64,000 nt of DNA from Cylindrobasidium torrendii FP15055 ss-10 (taxonomy: Eukaryota > Basidiomycota > Agaricomycetes > Agaricales > Physalacriaceae). The position numbers were made by a program, and so were the translations under genes. The notes beneath the pieces were generated by a model, which saw nothing but the letters and a program-made list of their open reading frames with translations, was not told the origin of the DNA and ran no database searches. Of this stretch, positions 34,121 through 47,025 are shown piece by piece. Location: contig KN880516.1 of the NCBI GenBank assembly GCA_000934385.1, forward strand, positions 28,994 to 92,993, read 5' to 3'. Numbering within the stretch: the stretch's first letter is position 1; each line of letters opens with the position of its first letter.

Positions 34121-35443
34121 TCAGCAGGAGAGAGGAGCCGGGCACCACGGTGCCTTCAACAGCCCATCCTTCATCGTGCGATATTGTCTAAGCTCCGGTC
34201 AGAATAGTCGACGCAAAGCGCAAACAACAAGGAACATACATTTCATTTTCAAACATCCCAGGCGCATATACCAGATTTTTCAAACCCGGCCGCTCGCACC
34301 ATGGAAGCATCGTCTTCCTCACAACGTTGGCCATATCACCGTTGACCTCCTGCAGCCTGGACATCGCGCCCTCCGCCCCAAAGTCGACAACATCGTCTGG
34401 AGACAAGCATAGGTCCAGCAGAACCTGCCCGACACTGTACACGTCCGCGGTCTGCGTATCGAACATCAGGTCTGGCCGGCCTTCGACGGGTACAACCTCA
34501 GGTGCATAGTACCCGGTCGTCCCCAGCACCCTCCGCGGAAGGCTCTCGCTTGTTGTTGATAAGCCAAAGTCGATGGTACAAAGGTACCCGTCAGATTTGA
34601 TCATGAAGTTTGCGGGCTTCAGGTCAAGATGGGCTATCCCGCGCCTATGCAGAGCCAGGACGGCGCATACCTATTGATCAAGATGATCAGCGTCAACACT
34701 CTTGAGAGGTCATGGAGTTCAACGCACCACCTGTTGGATGAACCAGCGAAGAAAAGGGCCGGGCATAGGAGTTGAAGTGTCCCGATGGTCATTCAAAAGA
34801 TTATCCAGGCTCATTGGATGAGGATCCTGTTCTTTGTGAGCGCTAACCCCATCACAATAGCGAGTCAACATACCATTATGAAGTAACATAACCGAGCGTC
34901 CTGCGCAAAATTCACATTCTGGGGGAGGAATGGCGAATACGACTCTGCGCATTTCTCAAGCGCAATGCGTTCCGCCTTGATCTGGCTGCAGTAAAGAGGA
35001 TAGACGTCGTCTGCGATGTGGAAGCCCTCGAGCATATATTCAGATTTTATGATGCTTTTAACAGCGACGAGGCGACCGGGTTGGTTATTGTCTTGTGCGA
35101 GGACGACCGAACCGAATGTACCAGAGCCCAGACAACGGACGAACGTGACATCCACCGGGCCAGCGCGAATGCGAGGTGGATTGAGGGTGGGGAAGGAGTC
35201 TTCGGGGACGGAAAAGTCTTCAACGAATTTTGACTTGAAAGGGCTGGAAAGCGGGGCGGAATCTCCAAAGGACTCGCAAGAGTCGGCCCTTGATGAGCCT
35301 GCGGTACAGGACGTAGAGGCCGAGGAGGCAAGTGGGTAAGCAGTGACAACAGAGCCCGTGTACTTTGACTTGCTGGAGGAAGAGGATCTCTTCTTGACAT
35401 GAGAGGAGAATAGGTAAGAAATCACTGAGGTGAGGATGTTCAT
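34121..35443 (-). CDS. Serine/threonine protein kinase
   Basis: Minus-strand kinase with an N-terminal Ser-rich region (KKRSSSSSKSK). Motifs: glycine loop CLGSGTFGSVVLA, Lys in LVAVKSI, catalytic loop HLDLKPANF (HLD rather than HRD), TIDFGLS (DFG), YYAPE (APE). After the last intron (donor GTATGT after FENE) it continues IQYRTMKDGLLKAPW to TGA at 34121-34123. An upstream in-frame ATG at 35536 would add 31 residues. The best-supported start is 35443 (MNILTSVISYLF). The activation-loop Thr (GTTGYYAPE) is kept, so the kinase may be active. I cannot place it in a named subfamily. Expression and substrate are unknown. Confidence 0.82.
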
Positions 35444-35536
35444 GTCAAGCACAGTCGGGCACAGAAGTAAAGAGCAGACGCACCAGGTCTTCTTATACGC
35501 TCCAGAAGAGGTGGGAGTGTCGGGTCCTAGCTGCAC

Positions 35537-36020
35537 GTTCCCGGTTCTTTGTTGGAAAATGACCTTCGAGCAAAACCAAATGGACTATAGGCCTTTGTCC
35601 GAATGAGTTTCAACACCTCCAGACGGTCTAGCAAATGAAAGATATGATCCTCAGGCCCTAATTTCCGATTTTTCATCTCAGATAAAGAAGTACGCAGTGC
35701 AAATTGTCAAACAAAGGGCTTTCTGTGAGAGTGATGAAGGTCGCGTAAGGCCTCGACGTGTTTGATCGGAACACGGTCCGCAATACCGATCACCCATGCA
35801 AGGACTTGAATTGAAACGGCGCAAACAATAGCTTGTACATGTACATAAGTACTCTAATTCCCGGTGCATAGAAGACAACGGTGTTTTCAAGGCCACCTCG
35901 AGTTTGAGGAAACGAACAACTATCGCTCGGCCAAGATGTTGCACAATCTCACATTGCTTTTGAAATGTGTTGGGGCTTCTTTGTTACTTTCTACTGCTCT
36001 ACTCATAAAATACACGAAGT
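35537..36020. other. Spacer of about 480 bp
   Basis: Between the kinase 5' end and the 3' end of old yellow enzyme 2. It probably holds the kinase promoter. No gene seen. Confidence 0.45.
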
Positions 36021-37279
<1,259 letters not shown>

Positions 37280-37604
37280 TTTGGAGTCGATGTGGCTATT
37301 TTACCGGCTGCCCCTCTTTATAGTGGTGTCCGGATACATTGTCGAATGCATGCTAGAAGACTGAACCGGTCCAGGAGATGACAGAGTGGATGTCGATGAT
37401 GATCCATAATCGGAATTCCAAAGAATTAGAAAGCTGAACAATCCAATCGAAACACGGTCACGTGCTTCGTGCACAACTCGGCGCTCCAGGTGGCCACGCG
37501 CGCGTTGAAACTTGAAAGTCACGTTGGACGCTGTTGGACAAAGCTATGAATCAATTTTCCGCAGACATCCTACATAAAGTCTAATCTACTGTGTTCCAGA
37601 GATC

Positions 37605-38837
37605 CTACGGAGCGAAAGGAAAGTCTGTGTAACCCTTGCCAGAGAATTCGCCAGGCACATAAAACGTACTACGGTCATAATCCGCAAGTGGAATATCTTC
37701 CTTCAGACGGCGAACAAGATCGGGCTGCGTTGCTATCAGCATACCGACTAGACGCAGAACAAAAACATACATTTGAGATGAAGTAACGTCCGATGGCGAC
37801 GAGCTCTCCTTTCTTGTCCGCCGCTTCCATAGCGTTCTTTCGAACGTATCCTCCGGCAGTCATGTAGGGCCTTGGTGCCCATATCTCGCGGATAAAGTCG
37901 TTCGATTCGGCACCATCGCCTTCAGCGTTATTGTACCCTGCAATACGCGGTTCGATGACATGGAGATAAGCGAGGTTGGGATGATGCTGTACAAGTTGGG
38001 AGGTGATGTACGCAAACGTGGGCTTTGGGTCGTCCATTTTCATGTCTATTGGAAAGATGTTGAGTACCAGTAGGATCAAGATGTCACTTTCACGCGCCTT
38101 GAAAGGGACTCCAAGGACTGAGACGCAGTGCAGTACGCTCGGCGCCCACACTGTCAGCCACAGCTTTGACGATCTCCAACGCAAAGCGTGCACGATTCTC
38201 GATGCTTCCACCGTACTCATCCGTCCGCTTGTTGGATACGTCCTGTATGAACTGGTCGATGAGGTATCCATTTGCGCCATGGATCTCGACACCGTCGAAC
38301 CCTGCACCAAAGACTGCATTGTGCGCTGCTGTAGCGTGAAGCTGGATATACTCCTGGATTTCCTCTTTTGTAAGGGGCGTGGGCTTCTCTGAACGTCCAC
38401 CGCTCATGGGTATATCAGATGCGCTGACGAGCTTGACGTCGGATGGAGGAGCGGTACGGCCAAGAGCCCAAAGCTGCAGGTAGACATAACTTCCACAAGC
38501 ATGGACACCATCGACAATCTGAGAAGCGAACCTAAGCATCTCTGGACGCTGAGTCAACGGCACTATCACGTACCTCTTTCCATGCAGCAACTTGTTCGGA
38601 CGACCAGATGCCTGGGACATGAGGGTATCCGCCTGCCTGTGGGGCAATGATGGTCGCTTCGGTGATGAGGAGGGTGCCAGCAGCAGAACCGCGCTGCGAG
38701 TAGTACTCGCGCATGCATGGTACGTGAGGGACGCCATCGTCCTTGCCAGCCTTGAAGCGGGTCATAGGCGCTAGAACGATACGATGCTGCAGATTGAGCT
38801 TTCCGACAGATACGGGAGAAAACAGTTTAGAAGACAT
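37605..38837 (-). CDS. Old yellow enzyme, paralogue 3
   Basis: Start MSSKLFSPVSVGKLNLQ at 38837; an upstream in-frame ATG at 38879 is less likely because paralogue 2 begins at the equivalent place and because the TATA box overlaps it. Marks: [63 protein letters not shown] (canonical in this copy), and final exon [17 protein letters not shown] then [17 protein letters not shown]. It ends at TAG 37605-37607. Of the three paralogues, only this one keeps every motif I checked, so it is the best candidate for a fully typical ene-reductase. Same orientation as, and 325 bp from, paralogue 2. Confidence 0.9.
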
Positions 38838-39529
38838 GGTGGTGTGGGTTCGTGAGTAACTTGTAGGTGTCGAAGTCATCCTTTATAGTCGCTGTCTCCA
38901 GGGATGCGAGGCTGAGGAATACAGAATCCGACCATGGTCGTAGCCTGCATACATACTTATTTGTGATGCTGCGTCCATGGTCGCAAGTAGAACAGCACAT
39001 CCAAGAGACGTACACAGTGATGGTCCGTTAAAGCGCGGACTTCAAAATTCAAATGATGATGATCGCAATTGTTAGATCGATGCAATTGGTTCAAACTTTA
39101 AAGCTTCAAACCCAGTTACCCGAAAAGAGATGAGCTTACTAAGTTAGTATTTTAGTAAGAGAAGCTTGTTGGTTTGGAGCTCATGGGATCTCATTTTGAC
39201 CAGGATTCATTGCTTGGCTTGAGGAGAACACCACAACTTTGCAGGAATGGCTCTGAATGGGAAGCATCGATAGTAAGTATCTCAATGTACATGTCTCGAA
39301 TTTGAGGCAGGGCTAAGTTGACCAAGTAGTCATGTCGCGAAACTCGGCCGCGCGAGGGGTGCCCGGTCTGCATCGGCTTGAGCACTCAGACTGCGTAGGG
39401 GATGCCACATCCGTCCGAGGTCAACTCAAGTCTCCGGACACATTTTAGTTCAAGGTCCTCGTATGATCTGTGAACGGCTTGGGTCAGGATCAAAGGATTT
39501 CAGTATTGAAGTGGATCGAACAGAGCTAC
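38838..39529. other. Spacer of about 690 bp
   Basis: AT-rich with no convincing gene. It holds the 5' region of old yellow enzyme 3 on one side and the 3' end of the next minus-strand gene on the other. Confidence 0.45.
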
Positions 39530-40569
39530 TCATGTCTTCAGAGTGTGGGAACATCCTCGGTGCTGCGAGCGACACTGGATACATGCGCGACCTGGAACGG
39601 GTCTATCCGCTAACAGAGTGCACTGCTGCCCGCTCTTGACGCATCTCTCGCACTGTGGAATGTATGTTACAGGTAACGAGATATCAAAGTATACAACTCA
39701 CCTTTGTAGGACTCTCTACGCGCCGTCTCTTCAGTAGATTTGCCATACTTCTAGGGTTGTCACTGTCACCAAGCCCTGGCTGTTTTCTCGGTACGGTGCA
39801 TCCCGATGGTGGCTTGGGATGTGCCACTGAAGATCGAAGATGACGAGCTGTCCTTGGGCCAGACTGCAAGCCTTCTTCTTTGTCTGAGCTCGAGTCCGAG
39901 TCTGACTCTGACTCTGAACTGCTGGAGGACTCGACTTCTATCTTCGCACGCACACTTGAGTGAAATTTTACATGACGCTTTGGCGCCGAAAAAGGTTTTG
40001 GAGGCTTTGGCTCCTCGATGCCCTCCATTTCATCTCCTGAAGAGATTTCGATATATTCAATCGGCGCGGCGCGACGAAGTACAGGCTGAGGAGGAGGAGA
40101 AACGGACATGACATCGCCGCGGACAGCTTGCTGTCGAATGGCATTTCGCAAGGAAACGAGGGATCCGGGCCGTCCGTCTTGTGCGGTGAGCTCATCGACT
40201 CTTGCGCAAAGCTCATCCCAGCGCCGCTTTGAATCGCCATCGTATCGGACTGAATATTGCGGCATGCGTCTGAATTCCTGCCATTGAGCTCTAAATTCTC
40301 CGCTCTACGCGCTTTAATGTTAGTAGCCATCTATGAACTTCACCGCCACTCGTCCGACGCACCATGAGACTGACAATCTCCTCACCGTCTTCAAGCACCC
40401 AGGCAGAGTTTAATGCCCGTTCAGCCCTTCTGCGCTCTATTTCGGCCAAGCGCTGCAAGCCCATTTGCACAGGGTTGAATAATGCACAATCTGGCTGGCC
40501 GTCCTTTTTGAGTGTCATGCCATCGACGTGGAATGTGAACGGAAATGCGCCGAGCGGAAGGGTGAGCAT
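39530..40569 (-). CDS. Unrecognised family protein, member 3, with Cys-rich tail
   Basis: Exon 1 starts at 40569 (MLTLPLGAFPFTFHVDG). An intron following VSLM (donor GTGCGT) leads to EFRRMPQYSVRYDGDSKRRW. The block RRWDELCARVDELTAQD matches members 1 and 2, and the intron sits at the same place and phase. A Ser/acidic stretch (SSSSSESESDSDSSSDKEE) follows, then LLKRRRVESPTK. A 49-nt intron (39653-39701) joins this to a last exon (39652-39530) reading CERCVKSGQQC and ACIQCRSQHRGC: two C-x2-C-x6-C / C-x2-C-x5-C clusters that look like a zinc-binding tail. Members 1 and 2 do not show this tail. Function is unknown; nuclear localisation is suggested by the basic patches. Confidence 0.7.
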
Positions 40570-41086
40570 GGTGATAGTTCTCTTGAAGAAGCGAGATCAG
40601 ACGATAGGCGCCAATTGGCGGCACGGTGATAACAAGGTGTCTTTATGTGAGTCAGGCTCCGATGCATGTTTTGCCTATGTTCTCACGCGTGACCGAAGGG
40701 TCCGTGAGAGTGCACGTTAGATAATTCATAAATTATCACGACTCGGATTTCATGATAGATATCGTACCTACAGTGCGATAGCCCCTCAACGAGTGGCGTG
40801 CCCGTACTACTCGATCAACAAGGCTGGCGAGCTCCCACTTTCACCGCAAACAAACCCGGCCATACAGTATGTTTGAGCACTCATCGGAAGGCAATTTTGG
40901 TTCATGTTTGGCAAAGCAGTTACTGCAAACGTCTTGTTGCCCCAATCAATGCTATTGAATGGAATCGGATTCGGCCCGGTTGACCGAGATCCCACTTAAC
41001 TGTTCTCATCCACCTACCATCAAGCACTCGAGTCCAGTCGCATTCTTCGCATACCAAAAGTGTCATAAGTCTCACTTTCTCGCAAT

Positions 41087-42649
41087 ATGCAACGCCCTAT
41101 AGACACTCTTCCTCTGGAGATTTTGGGTGAAATCATCGTTCTGGCACTCGATTCGACTTTCTGGGACAGCCTTGCGTTCGACGAAGAGGCCGGCCTTTGC
41201 ACCACACCGCATCGTGTCGAGACAATCCAGAATCGAGTTGCGCAGGTATCGATGAGATTTCGGCAGGCGGCGCTGCTGGATCCACGTTACTGGCGCACTG
41301 TTGTTTTCATCATAAACCCTATTGGAGGTTTACCGCAAAAACTGGCGAGGGGGGAGGCCCTACAACGCTCTGGCTCCCTTCCTCTGCGAATGATCTTCTC
41401 TTTCCATCCAGACACCGACCTCCTCTCTCAAGACAGGGAATTCAAAGACGCGTACACTACCATCCTGCCGATGTACATGGAGAGGATATCCTCCTTTATT
41501 TTATGCCTCCCTGTCATCAACGTCGTAGTCTCAACCTGGAATGACTTCCTAAGCTACGTCACCTGGAACAACTTGCGAAACAACCGGCTCGCACTGCTTA
41601 GCATCTATACATGCAATAAGGGTATCCAGAGCGATGCTCCCATGTATGCGACAAGTTTCGGCGCGAATCTGATTCTACCGTTACTTTCACTGCCAGGACT
41701 ACAAAATATTAGTACGAACTTCAGCCTCATGCCATTCGTTGCCACCCAGGCTGGATATCCCATCAAGAACGCCTTGTCCTTTGGCAAACGACTCACCCAT
41801 CTGCGTTTTGGGTACATGTCATTGGCGTGGTTTCTATATGTACTTCGACATGGGGCACAGCTCGAGGAGCTGCGCGTTCAGCACGTTTATAGCGTCACAG
41901 CGGGGGGTGGACCTGCTGAAGACCTAGAATCGGTCATCCATCGACGACTGGCGGCACTCTGCATTGAGACGCCAAGCGACAAACATCTACTGTCGTTCCT
42001 CACGCTGCCTGTTCTCAAGCGCCTGGAGTTCACGCCTCATCAAGCACACGACACATATCCTGCATCATGGCCAGGCAGCCCCGCCGAGTGTTCTTTCTTC
42101 GACTCATGTTCGCTCGAGCGGTTGGTGATATGGCATGGGCCACTGAACCCTCGCCTTGTTCATGTCATCAGAAACCAGCCAAATCTGGTGGAGCTCACTT
42201 TCGAACATTTCCACGAGCACAGCGACAAAGATGCCATTGGTACACGCGCGAGACCTCCTTCGCTGCCGGACGATGCTATTGCATTCCTCCACGCCCCGAA
42301 TCTCCCACGATTACGCTCGATTTTGCTTGTGGTCGTACCGACACAGCTTCAAATGCTTCGACAGATGTTACTGTCGCGAAAAGAGGCGGAGCAAAAGGGA
42401 GAGGTTGCTTCGCTGGTGTTTTTGGGTGTTACGATATGGAACGAAGCACACATGCGTGAGGGGAATCATAGGGAGTACAGGGAGGCACTGAAAAATGGAT
42501 GGAAGCATCGAGAGTTTTTGGATGATATCCTTGAAGAATTTGAGGCAGGAGGCACTGAGGTCTACTTGGAATATCAGGGTTATGGCGGTCGCATTGGCAG
42601 AAGTCACAGCTATGGAAGTATGCTGGGCGTGGGACACGACGACTACTAA
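41087..42649 (+). CDS. F-box-like protein, paralogue of 20579-21994
   Basis: Single-exon frame of 520 aa beginning MQRPIDTLPLEILGEIIVLA, an F-box-like N-terminus. DSTFWDSL and VSMRFRQAALLDPRYWRTVV match the other copy's ESSFWDCM and VSRRYRQAALLQSDLWRHIV. A Leu-rich body follows (LTHLRFGYMSLAW, LVHVIRNQPNLVELTFEHF). The last part is variable, Gly-rich and His/Tyr-rich. It may act as an SCF substrate receptor; its partner and target are unknown. The two copies are 20 kb apart, in opposite orientation, and share layout but only moderate identity, so the duplication is old. Confidence 0.77.
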   Translation: MQRPIDTLPLEILGEIIVLALDSTFWDSLAFDEEAGLCTTPHRVETIQNRVAQVSMRFRQAALLDPRYWRTVVFIINPIGGLPQKLARGEALQRSGSLPLRMIFSFHPDTDLLSQDREFKDAYTTILPMYMERISSFILCLPVINVVVSTWNDFLSYVTWNNLRNNRLALLSIYTCNKGIQSDAPMYATSFGANLILPLLSLPGLQNISTNFSLMPFVATQAGYPIKNALSFGKRLTHLRFGYMSLAWFLYVLRHGAQLEELRVQHVYSVTAGGGPAEDLESVIHRRLAALCIETPSDKHLLSFLTLPVLKRLEFTPHQAHDTYPASWPGSPAECSFFDSCSLERLVIWHGPLNPRLVHVIRNQPNLVELTFEHFHEHSDKDAIGTRARPPSLPDDAIAFLHAPNLPRLRSILLVVVPTQLQMLRQMLLSRKEAEQKGEVASLVFLGVTIWNEAHMREGNHREYREALKNGWKHREFLDDILEEFEAGGTEVYLEYQGYGGRIGRSHSYGSMLGVGHDDY

Positions 42650-42798
42650 TGCCTAGGTAGATATCCATAGTCGTTATCTTACCTTCAAGGATGGTTTTTA
42701 CTGTAGCTTGCAGCTTATGCACCAGACGGCGAAGAATTGATCGCATCACGGACATATATGATCCCCGAATTCAGAGTGCCTACCTTGCTTGAACCACC

Positions 42799-44382
42799 AT
42801 GGAGAAGGGCAAGATAACGCCAAAGCCTACGGAGGTATCGCAAAGACCAGGCAGCTGGATAAATGCCGTGATTATATGTTCTTTGGTGTGCGACAAAACT
42901 CAGACTCACATGAACCTTACTAACTGTATCCAAGTCGTGGATGTTGGTGGGCTGGCTAGCTCTGAATTTCCTCCCAATACACGCGGTCCCCCAGCCTCAG
43001 TATCACTCAGTCCGCCCCTCCGAATCTACCTCTGTCTCCATTGGACTGGCCAAACACTGTTCAAAGGCAGTTCCTATATCTGCAGCCGAATTCCACTCGC
43101 GCCAGGATAAACTCGCACAGACATTACACGCTCTCAACGCGACCGCATATATCGCAGAGCCCGGTGCCGACGCTCTTTACTATGCCAATCTCTCTATGTC
43201 AAGCTGGAAGCTATCCGAGCGTCCACTGCTGCTTGTTATTACACCGGATGCCTCAGATAGCGAGTTGGTCAAGGCGAAGGTGTCAATTCTGACGCCCAAA
43301 TTCGAGACTGCGCGCGCGCGTCTCTTGCCCATTGCGTTCCAAGACGTCACATTCCTCGAATGGGCCGAAGAGGCGAACCCGTACGAGATGGTCAAGCCAG
43401 CTTTGGCGGAGGCAGACGCTGCGGGAACGATATTCGTTGATGGGCATGCGCGGCATTTTATCGTTGACGGTCTGCAGTCCGCGTTCCCAACGGCCACAGT
43501 CAAATCGTCGCCTACAGAGATTCGGCAACTGCGCGAGCGAAAGAGCAAGGCAGAGCTGGAGCTAATGAAGTGTGCCAATGAGGCGACGGTGTTGGCTATC
43601 CGAGAGACAAGGAAGAAGATGTACATTGGGATCCGGGAGAGCGAGACTTCTGCGCTCATCGAGGCCGCGTTCAAAGGTGCGGGTCTCAAGGACGGTGGAT
43701 GCTTGACCTTGTTTGGAGGTAAGTACTTGTTGGCCAGTATGACACCCATCTCACACTTGCACTAGAAAACGCAGCCCTCCCGCACGGCAGTGGGGCTGAC
43801 CGCAAGCTCGGGGTCCATGACTTTGCGCTTCTTGATTGCGGGGCAAGTCTGCACGGATATCCCAGTGATGTTACCCGCGTATGTGCTCTCCCAATGTCCA
43901 TCTGCTAGGTATACTGACCCAGGTCTAACCAGACCTTTGCCCTCAACGACTCTCAAATTTCGGCAGAACAGAAGCGCATCTGGAATGCCGTCTGGGGTGC
44001 ACAGAACATCGCATTCACTACCGCAGAGGCGGGGGTCGTTGCTAAAAGAATTGACAAGGCGGCGCGCTTGTTCCTCAGTCTGAATGGTCTGGATCAATAT
44101 TTCACTCATCGGCTAGGCCATGGTGCGTACTTTCCATTGTACTTTTCCAACACTCATTATTGCTCAGGCATTGGGCTGGAGGGACACGAGGATCCCTATA
44201 TCAACGGAGGAAGCGAAACGGTGCTCAAGACCGGGCACTCGTTCTCTGACGAACCTGGTGTATACATTGAGGGAGATATCGGTGTCCGACTGGAGGATTG
44301 CTTCTACATTGCGGACGATGGTCAACCAGTATACCTCACAGCAGGCGTTGGAGGCGTCGCGACATCGCCATGGGAGCCTTAG
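42799..44382 (+). CDS. Membrane-anchored Xaa-Pro peptidase (M24B)
   Basis: Start MEKGKITPKPTEVSQRPGSW at 42799. A 49-nt intron (42886-42934, with actaac branch point) joins INAVIICSL to SWMLVGWLALNFLPIHA, making a single strong membrane anchor or signal sequence; a model starting at 42941 would miss the first exon. The creatinase-like N-domain is followed by the pita-bread catalytic domain. All metal ligands are visible: DCGA (Asp), SDVTR (Asp), GHGIGLEGHEDPY (His), DEPGVYIEG (Glu), VRLEDCFYI (Glu). Family reaction: release of the N-terminal residue before Pro, or cleavage of Xaa-Pro dipeptides. Secretory or cell-surface location is inferred. About five exons; introns after the LTLFG, DVTR and RLGH blocks. 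Confidence 0.88.
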
Positions 44383-44678
44383 CTTAGGAATACTATAGAC
44401 CGAATAGAACTTTTGTAACTCACTTAGCGTAGTATTGTGAATAACGCTTCAAACATTTGGTTGTCATTATGGGCGCACACTCCCCGGTAGATGTTCGGCC
44501 TTGTCATGTAGGTAATTAACTTTACCTAAGCCCACAGAAAATGCATGGCGTAGAACAATAGGGCTGACTCGCATCAATTGCTCGGGGCGCTTGATGGCGC
44601 AACAGCGGAGTTTGAATATCTGCTTCCGCGGGGATCAAAACCAGGGGCTGAATACGATCGCCTCTGCCTTAGACCATC
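44383..44678. other. Short spacer
   Basis: About 300 bp between the peptidase 3' end and the Hsp20-like gene. No gene or RNA seen. Confidence 0.45.
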
Positions 44679-45860
44679 ATGGCGTTCTTTCAGACGTATT
44701 CAGACCCACAATATCAGCGTGACTCCAGTATGCAACAGTATCAGATTTCGCAATGGGAACAGCAGCAACCAGAAGAACAAGGCTCGCAAATGGCCCAGCA
44801 AGACCTCAACCAACCATCGCCTCTGACGCCGTTTCACGACCCTCCGCTCTTCGTGAACAGCGACGCAAGCTCGTACGGACAGCAACACCGCTCTCCACTT
44901 GAAGAGAGTCTTCTTTTCCACCAGTTGAGTAGTGCTCGTCCATCGTCAAGGTTAGCTTTTGCGAGTTTTTTCTTCCGCGGAAGGATGACGTCCTGCCAGC
45001 GAGTCCACCGCCGGCCCGAGCAACAGCGCAGGAACATCGCAATTACGCGTCGGGACAATCACGACGCGTCGCCAGCGAAGCTCACAACCGTACCGCCGTC
45101 CAGAAAATCACGCAGGACCGAGCAGCAATACGCGTCAGCAGGCCCAGTCCAAGCCAGACCTACAAATCATCCAGCACCTTCCTCCGCCCCCGTCGACTGC
45201 GCCCAGATCGTATGCCATTGTAGTCACATCCGCCCTCCGCTGATATTCCCAAAGGTCCGAGGCTACGCCCAAACCCAACCTTAGTCCCGCAACCTTTTCC
45301 CTTGCTCCTCTTGCCTCGGATCCCTTCTCTGTTTCTCAGCTTTCTGCCTCTCAGACGAGTACGACAAATTGTCGGTCGTCGGTGCTTGCTATCCGGATGG
45401 ATTGGCGCTACGATCCTGCGAGTAGGGTGCTGAAGGCATATCTCGAGCTACCAGGCGTGCGCCAAGATGACATCCGGATAACATTGTCCACGTTATGCCA
45501 TACCCGTGTGAGAGTTTTGACGGTTCAGGCTATGCGACGTGCACCTTTCCATGCGACGCCAAACGCGACCTTCCAAGGCGCGGTGTCTGGTAGTGGACGG
45601 CTTGGAGAGCCAGTGGCAGGCGAGGACTATTCCTATGTTGAGGGCAAATATGGCGCGTGCCGACGGCGGCTCATAGTCACGCCCGACTGCACGGTACGCT
45701 CGCCTCACTTGCTGCATGAGCCTTGGACTGACGCGATGTATTGTAGCCCGCACACATAAACGCCCACTTCGCAGATGGTGTCTTGGTTCTGGACATAGAC
45801 TGCGGTCCGCCTGATGACAAGAATGAGGTGTTTGATATACCTCTTTCGATGAGAGCGTGA
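44679..45860 (+). CDS. Hsp20/alpha-crystallin-like protein, exon joins uncertain
   Basis: The 3' part is clear: MDWRYDPASRVLKAYLELPG, then DDIRITLSTLCHTRVRVLTV, and after a gap YSYVEGKYGACRRRLIVTPD. An intron (donor GTACGC at 45698, acceptor TAG) joins PDCT to PAHINAHFADGVLVLDID. This is the alpha-crystallin beta-sandwich of mushroom Hsp20-like proteins. The 5' part (MAFFQTYSDPQYQRDSSMQQ, Gln/Pro-rich) and a coding-like frame (SASQTSTTNCRSSVLAIR) just upstream of MDWRYD probably belong to the same gene, but the splice sites between about 44950 and 45300 could not be fixed. Small heat-shock proteins are ATP-independent holdases. A separate short upstream gene is the alternative. Confidence 0.65.
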
Positions 45861-47025
45861 ATCCGTCCAGTGTGAACCTCGTCCGTCAAGATAATAAGGA
45901 CTGTGCACAAGATGTGTGGGATAAGACCCAGACGCTTCCGTTGATGCAAAAGCAGGAGGAAGCGTCTGGGCGTTTATGTCTGCCTCAAGTGTGCCCCCTT
46001 CAATCACGTCTGCATCAAGCATCCTTCAAGTCCGCGTCAAGCATCCTTCAACCCCGTGTCGAGCATCCTTCAAGTCCGGCGTCAAGTCAAGTCCTCCAAA
46101 ATGCAGGAAGTCCCGCAGTCATGCCATGTATACCCTTGTGTGTTTATTTCGTAATATTTTTCCCCATTATCTTGTCACGTAGTGTAGTTTATGTTGAGTT
46201 TGTGCGTTGTATGGTTGCAGTAGCATTGAATTCTTGGAATCAAAGCGGTGTTGGACGTGAATACATACCTTTTCCACTCCAAGTCGTTGTCTTGTGTCGC
46301 TGAAAAACCCTGACACCGTACGCTGTGCTTTTGCTTTACGGTGAATAGAATGAATTCAGAGAACGACGTGCTAAATTGTCCTTGTCAAGGATTTTAATGC
46401 GCTCTCGGAACAATGCGAGACTGATGCGTGATGCGCCATCACTTCACACCTTGACGATCATGCGCGCGCAGTGCCCTCAGCTTCCTTCCTTCCATCGTGC
46501 CGAGGCTCTTCGCATAGGGCTTACCAGCGGCTCACACCAGGCTCTGCACCGCATTTCGGCGTCAAGAAGCTTCAAATTGGAGAAAACACTCGGGGCAGAA
46601 ACCGCGATGGATAGCTGGCCGACCAACAAGACGGGACTCGGCCTCCTCATCAGCTTTGAGTATCCCAACTGGCGGTGGTGAGACTGGGAAGGAAGATGCT
46701 GAAGACTTGGTGCGTTTCTATCATACATTCCCACTCACAAAGCGCTTGCTTATTGTAAGTAAGCATCTTTAGCTTGCTCAATACGAGGCGGCTTTGACAC
46801 AACGATTTGGCCCTTTTCGGAACCTTGCACCCGGGGATTCGGATGTCTATAGACAATACCCTGGGAAATATATAAAGCAATGCACGCTTGCCCTTTTGCC
46901 ATCCCCACCAGAGCAATCAACAGCGCATACAACACCACCAGCAGCCGACCGTTGGGCAATCCCTATCGGCGGCGAAGGCCTTGCTTCATCTCATCACGAA
47001 TCGACTCGCCACAACTTTTGGAATC
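45861..47025. other. Spacer with minisatellite and duplicated promoter region
   Basis: Contains a 22-bp minisatellite at about 46008-46073, and, from about 46480 on, sequence homologous to 53110-53560: the promoter/leader of the duplicated membrane-protein gene. A TATA element (ATATATAAA) at about 46868-46876 is present in this copy but lost in the second. Confidence 0.5.
46008..46073 (+). repeat. 22-bp minisatellite, three units
   Basis: Three adjacent 22-bp units differ at a few bases. Each carries the core AGCATCCTTCAA. A partial fourth unit, cggcgtcaag, follows at about 46079. Confidence 0.7.
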
